Below are positions 5,711-8,010 of a stretch of DNA of 8,010 nucleotides, piece by piece (positions within the stretch are counted from its first letter, which is position 1; every line of letters begins with the position of its first letter). Below the pieces are notes generated by a model. It was not told where the DNA came from, did not search any database, and saw only the letters and a program-made list of their open reading frames with translations. The stretch spans positions 1 through 8,010 of the forward strand of contig UROS01000109.1 of assembly GCA_900549445.1 (NCBI GenBank), given 5' to 3'. Source of the DNA: an uncultured Porphyromonadaceae bacterium. GTDB taxonomy: Bacteria > Bacteroidota > Bacteroidia > Bacteroidales > Muribaculaceae. A program made the position numbers and the translations under genes.

Positions 5711-7906
5711 TTACTTTGCGAGGTGGCGGTTGAAGTAGTCGAGCGCCTTTGCATAGACCATAAGGCGGGCGTCGCAGTAGTTTATTGAGTGGTTCATGTT
5801 GGGGAACAGCATCATGTCGCACACGCGGTAGTTGCTCTCGAGAGCCGAAACATACTGCATCGTGTTGAAGAGATGCACATTGTCGTCGGCGGTTCCGTGG
5901 ATTATCAGCAGCGGGCAATTCATGCCAGACACGTGGCTCAGCGGCGATGCTTCATCATAACCGTCTTCGTTTTCCCCGGGAGTAAGCATATAGCGTTCGG
6001 TATATACGGTGTCGTAGTAGCGCCAGCTCGTTACTGGGGCAATCGCAACGGCGGCCGCGAACTTTGGCCTGCCGGTGGAAACAGCCATAAGGGTTTCGTA
6101 GCCGCCGTAGCTCCACCCGGTTATTCCTATGCGTGAGGGGTCGGCATATGGCTGCGAAGCTATGTAATCGGCGGCTGCCTGAAGGTCGAGAGTCTCGTAG
6201 CGGCCGAGATTTTTGTAGACTACGGTTTCGAACTCGCGTCCACGGCCACCGGTGCCGCGGGGGTCGACACATACGACCACGTAACCTTTCATCGCATAAT
6301 AATAAGTCCACTCCATGCGCCAGCGGTTTAGCACCTCCTGGGAACCGGGACCGCTGTACTGATAGAGTATGACAGGATATTTCTTCGACTCGCTGAATCC
6401 GGCAGGCCTGATGATATAGGCATTGAGTCTTACCCCGCCTTCGCCGGGCAGGGTGATGAATTCCTTGGCCGGAGCGGAAGAATATTTTGCGGCGTATGCC
6501 GAGTTGTCCTCAACCACACGCAGTTTCTTGTCTGACGGAGCTGAGTAGAGCGTATATACCGGAGCTGTCGAGGAGTTGCTGTAGCAAAGAAGGTAACTGC
6601 TCATGTCGGGACTGAACACCGCCGACGAGGTACCTTCGGCCAGGGTAATCACACGGCTTGCTCCTTTCGGATCTATGCGCGAAATCACACGGTTTATCGC
6701 GCCGTTTTCCGTTGTCTGCACGTAGTGGTTACCGCGGGCATCAGCGCCGTAATAAGCCGTCACGTCAAAATCGCCTTTGGTAATCTGGCGTTCGAGCGCG
6801 CCGGCATAGGAGTAACGGTAGGCATGACTGAATCCGGAACGGGAGGAGAGGATAACGAAGCCTGTCTCACTTAACTTTATATTTTCGTAGGTTTCGGGCT
6901 CAATCCATGCTTTGCTTTCCTCCACGAGCAGCGACTTGGCCACTCCGGAGCGGGGGTTGAGAGCGAAAAGCTCCATGCGGTTCTGGGCGCGGTTGAGGGT
7001 CGTTACAATAACCCGGTCGGAGCTGTAGGCATACTCCAGCCGCGGTATATATTCCGCGGGCACACCCGGGAGGGTAATGTCTTTCGTCTTGCGGTTGTCC
7101 ACGTCGTAGCTGTGAACCGACACTGCTGAGTTCGGCTGGCCCGCAACGGGGTATTTGTAAGTAAACTGACCGGGATAAAGCGCATATTGCGTCATAGGGT
7201 CGCAGGTGCCTTCATAGAGAGGGAAAGAGTAGAGAGGAACGTCTGACTCATTGTATTTGAGATAGCAGAGGGTCATGTTGTCGGGAGCCCAGGTCATGGA
7301 GCAGGTGGTAGTGAATTCCTCTTCGTAGGTCCAGTCCGGTACGCCGTTAATGACGGAATTCAGGGCACCGTCGCGGGTCACGTCGACCTCGGTATTGAAA
7401 TCTATTTTCTTCAGGTGGATATTATTGTCGTCGCCTACGAAAGCCACCATTCTGCCGTCGGGCGAAAAAAGAGGAGAACGCTGCACGGAGAATTTTGCGC
7501 TCAGCGGCATGAGTATGCGGCTGTGGAAATCGTAAGTATAGTACTGCGCCTTGAACGAGCGGCGGTAAATCATGATCTTTCCGGTGTAGACGAGCAGTTT
7601 TGACCCATCGGGGCTTAGCTGGAAGCCCTCGACGGAGGATATTTTGTTTTCGCGGGTAGTGGCGACGTCGAACACGGTCTCGATTTCGTTGCCCGACTTG
7701 AGATCGTGGCGGACAATTTTCTTACCGTCGTCCGTCAGGGAGAGATAGGACTGTCCGTCGGGCATGAAATTCGGAGCGCTTACTTCGGCGGGAGCATTAG
7801 ACGGATAGACGTAGGGAGCCATATCCTTATATTGCTCTACCGACTGGGCAAAAGCCGATGCAGTTATTATGCCGGATGCAAGAATCAGTAATGCAGATTT
7901 GGTCAT
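5711..7906 (-). CDS. dpp4: Secreted dipeptidyl peptidase IV (S9B prolyl oligopeptidase family)
   Basis: A serine exopeptidase that removes X-Pro or X-Ala dipeptides from peptide N-termini. At 731 residues it is close to Porphyromonas gingivalis DPP IV. A signal peptide (MTKSALLILASGIITASAFA, probable cleavage after residue 20) sends it to the periplasm or surface. Residues about 40-480 form the beta-propeller, with repeated xxSPDG turns (98-101, 148-151) and DWTYEEEF (191-198), whose Glu196-Glu197 pair binds the substrate N-terminus and separates DPP IV from prolyl oligopeptidases. The alpha/beta-hydrolase domain (about 485-731) has YSGPGSQ (Tyr517, oxyanion hole), nucleophile Ser599 in GWSYGG, Asp674 in HGTADDNVH and His706 in MNHS. 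All catalytic residues are present, so it should be active. The ATG at 7906 starts the signal peptide directly. It lies 30 bases after the upstream stop and one base before the membrane-protein gene. Confidence 0.97.
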   Translation of the reverse strand: MTKSALLILASGIITASAFAQSVEQYKDMAPYVYPSNAPAEVSAPNFMPDGQSYLSLTDDGKKIVRHDLKSGNEIETVFDVATTRENKISSVEGFQLSPDGSKLLVYTGKIMIYRRSFKAQYYTYDFHSRILMPLSAKFSVQRSPLFSPDGRMVAFVGDDNNIHLKKIDFNTEVDVTRDGALNSVINGVPDWTYEEEFTTTCSMTWAPDNMTLCYLKYNESDVPLYSFPLYEGTCDPMTQYALYPGQFTYKYPVAGQPNSAVSVHSYDVDNRKTKDITLPGVPAEYIPRLEYAYSSDRVIVTTLNRAQNRMELFALNPRSGVAKSLLVEESKAWIEPETYENIKLSETGFVILSSRSGFSHAYRYSYAGALERQITKGDFDVTAYYGADARGNHYVQTTENGAINRVISRIDPKGASRVITLAEGTSSAVFSPDMSSYLLCYSNSSTAPVYTLYSAPSDKKLRVVEDNSAYAAKYSSAPAKEFITLPGEGGVRLNAYIIRPAGFSESKKYPVILYQYSGPGSQEVLNRWRMEWTYYYAMKGYVVVCVDPRGTGGRGREFETVVYKNLGRYETLDLQAAADYIASQPYADPSRIGITGWSYGGYETLMAVSTGRPKFAAAVAIAPVTSWRYYDTVYTERYMLTPGENEDGYDEASPLSHVSGMNCPLLIIHGTADDNVHLFNTMQYVSALESNYRVCDMMLFPNMNHSINYCDARLMVYAKALDYFNRHLAK

Positions 7907-7936
7907 TTCGTTACAATGTTCAAAATAAGAGATTGT

Positions 7937-7984
7937 TCAGAAGAGCGAAAGCTGGGCATCGTCTGTGTTTACGGGAGTATGGGG
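7937..7984 (-). CDS. C-terminal tail of a truncated upstream gene, ending in a clamp-binding-type motif
   Basis: Reading leftwards from the end of genomic sequence, one minus-strand frame gives PHTPVNTDDAQLSLF followed by TGA (complement of 7937-7939). The last five residues, QLSLF, equal the bacterial beta sliding-clamp binding consensus QL(S/D)LF, which often sits at the very end of replication and repair proteins such as translesion polymerases, mismatch-repair or nuclease proteins. Only 15 codons are visible, because the sequence beyond 7984 is adapter, so the protein cannot be named and even the reading frame is not proven. If real, it is cotranscribed with or just upstream of dpp4, 30 bases before its start. 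Confidence 0.5.
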   Translation of the reverse strand, partial: PHTPVNTDDAQLSLF

Positions 7985-8010
7985 CTGTCTCTTATACACA
8001 TCTCCGAGCC
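7985..8010. other. Sequencing adapter contamination (Tn5 mosaic end plus Nextera read-2 adapter)
   Basis: Bases 7985-8003 read CTGTCTCTTATACACATCT, the exact reverse complement of the 19-bp Tn5 mosaic end used in Nextera/tagmentation libraries. They are followed by CCGAGCC (8004-8010), the first seven bases of the read-2 side adapter. This is library-construction sequence left at a contig end, not genome sequence and not a transposon end: the adapter bases past the mosaic end distinguish it from a natural Tn5/IS50 end. It should be trimmed, and no gene or promoter should be called across it. Confidence 0.97.

Noticed and set aside
5710..5754. 15-residue N-terminal extension of the membrane protein
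   Set aside because: It lies inside the dpp4 coding region and is low-complexity Ser/Thr; the ATG one base after the dpp4 stop is a better start.
7921..7928. Possible Bacteroidetes -7 element (TTATTTTG on the minus strand, consensus TAnnTTTG) before dpp4
   Set aside because: One fixed position mismatches, only a weak TTTC stands where a -33 TTTG is expected, the leader would be very short, and a coding tail seems to end just upstream. A promoter is possible but not supported enough to annotate.
7985..8003. End of a Tn5/IS50-type transposon
   Set aside because: It is the hyperactive mosaic end followed by Nextera adapter bases at the very end of the sequence, so library adapter explains it fully.

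Overview
The window looks like a chromosomal housekeeping region of a Bacteroidales bacterium, possibly Muribaculaceae-like. The evidence is a Bacteroidetes-style MiaA, a secreted DPP IV of the Porphyromonas/Bacteroides kind, a SemiSWEET, start codons without Shine-Dalgarno sequences, and roughly balanced base composition. The family-level placement is an inference. I see no phage, insertion sequence, CRISPR array, rRNA or tRNA gene, and no stretch over 300 bases without a gene.

Layout. The left end (1-717, plus strand) is the C-terminal three quarters of elongation factor Ts (tsf), cut by the window edge. A perfect 17-bp hairpin with T-rich flanks on both sides (750-789) separates it from everything else and can terminate transcription from either direction. 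From there to the right end all genes lie on the minus strand and read towards that terminator. In order of transcription they are: the last 15 codons of an unidentified protein ending in a sliding-clamp-binding type motif (7937-7984), a secreted dipeptidyl peptidase IV (5711-7906), a multipass membrane protein with a Nudix-like but degenerate soluble domain (4366-5709), the tRNA dimethylallyltransferase MiaA (3448-4362), a small exported beta-rich protein (2465-3451), a SemiSWEET-type transporter (2156-2434) and a cytoplasmic protein with a helical-repeat C-terminal half (807-2144).

The junctions are 30, 1, 3, -4 (ATGA overlap), 30 and 11 bases, so the minus-strand genes look like one operon ending at the hairpin. 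Functionally it is mixed: extracellular peptide digestion, tRNA modification, possible sugar movement and three proteins of unknown function. I see no clear dedicated pathway, and no convincing evidence of a defence or other new multi-gene system. The most interesting unexplained protein is the membrane/Nudix-like one.

The last 26 bases (7985-8010) are not genomic. They match the Tn5 mosaic end plus the start of the Illumina Nextera read-2 adapter, so the biological sequence stops at about 7984 and the upstream gene is cut by a contig end.
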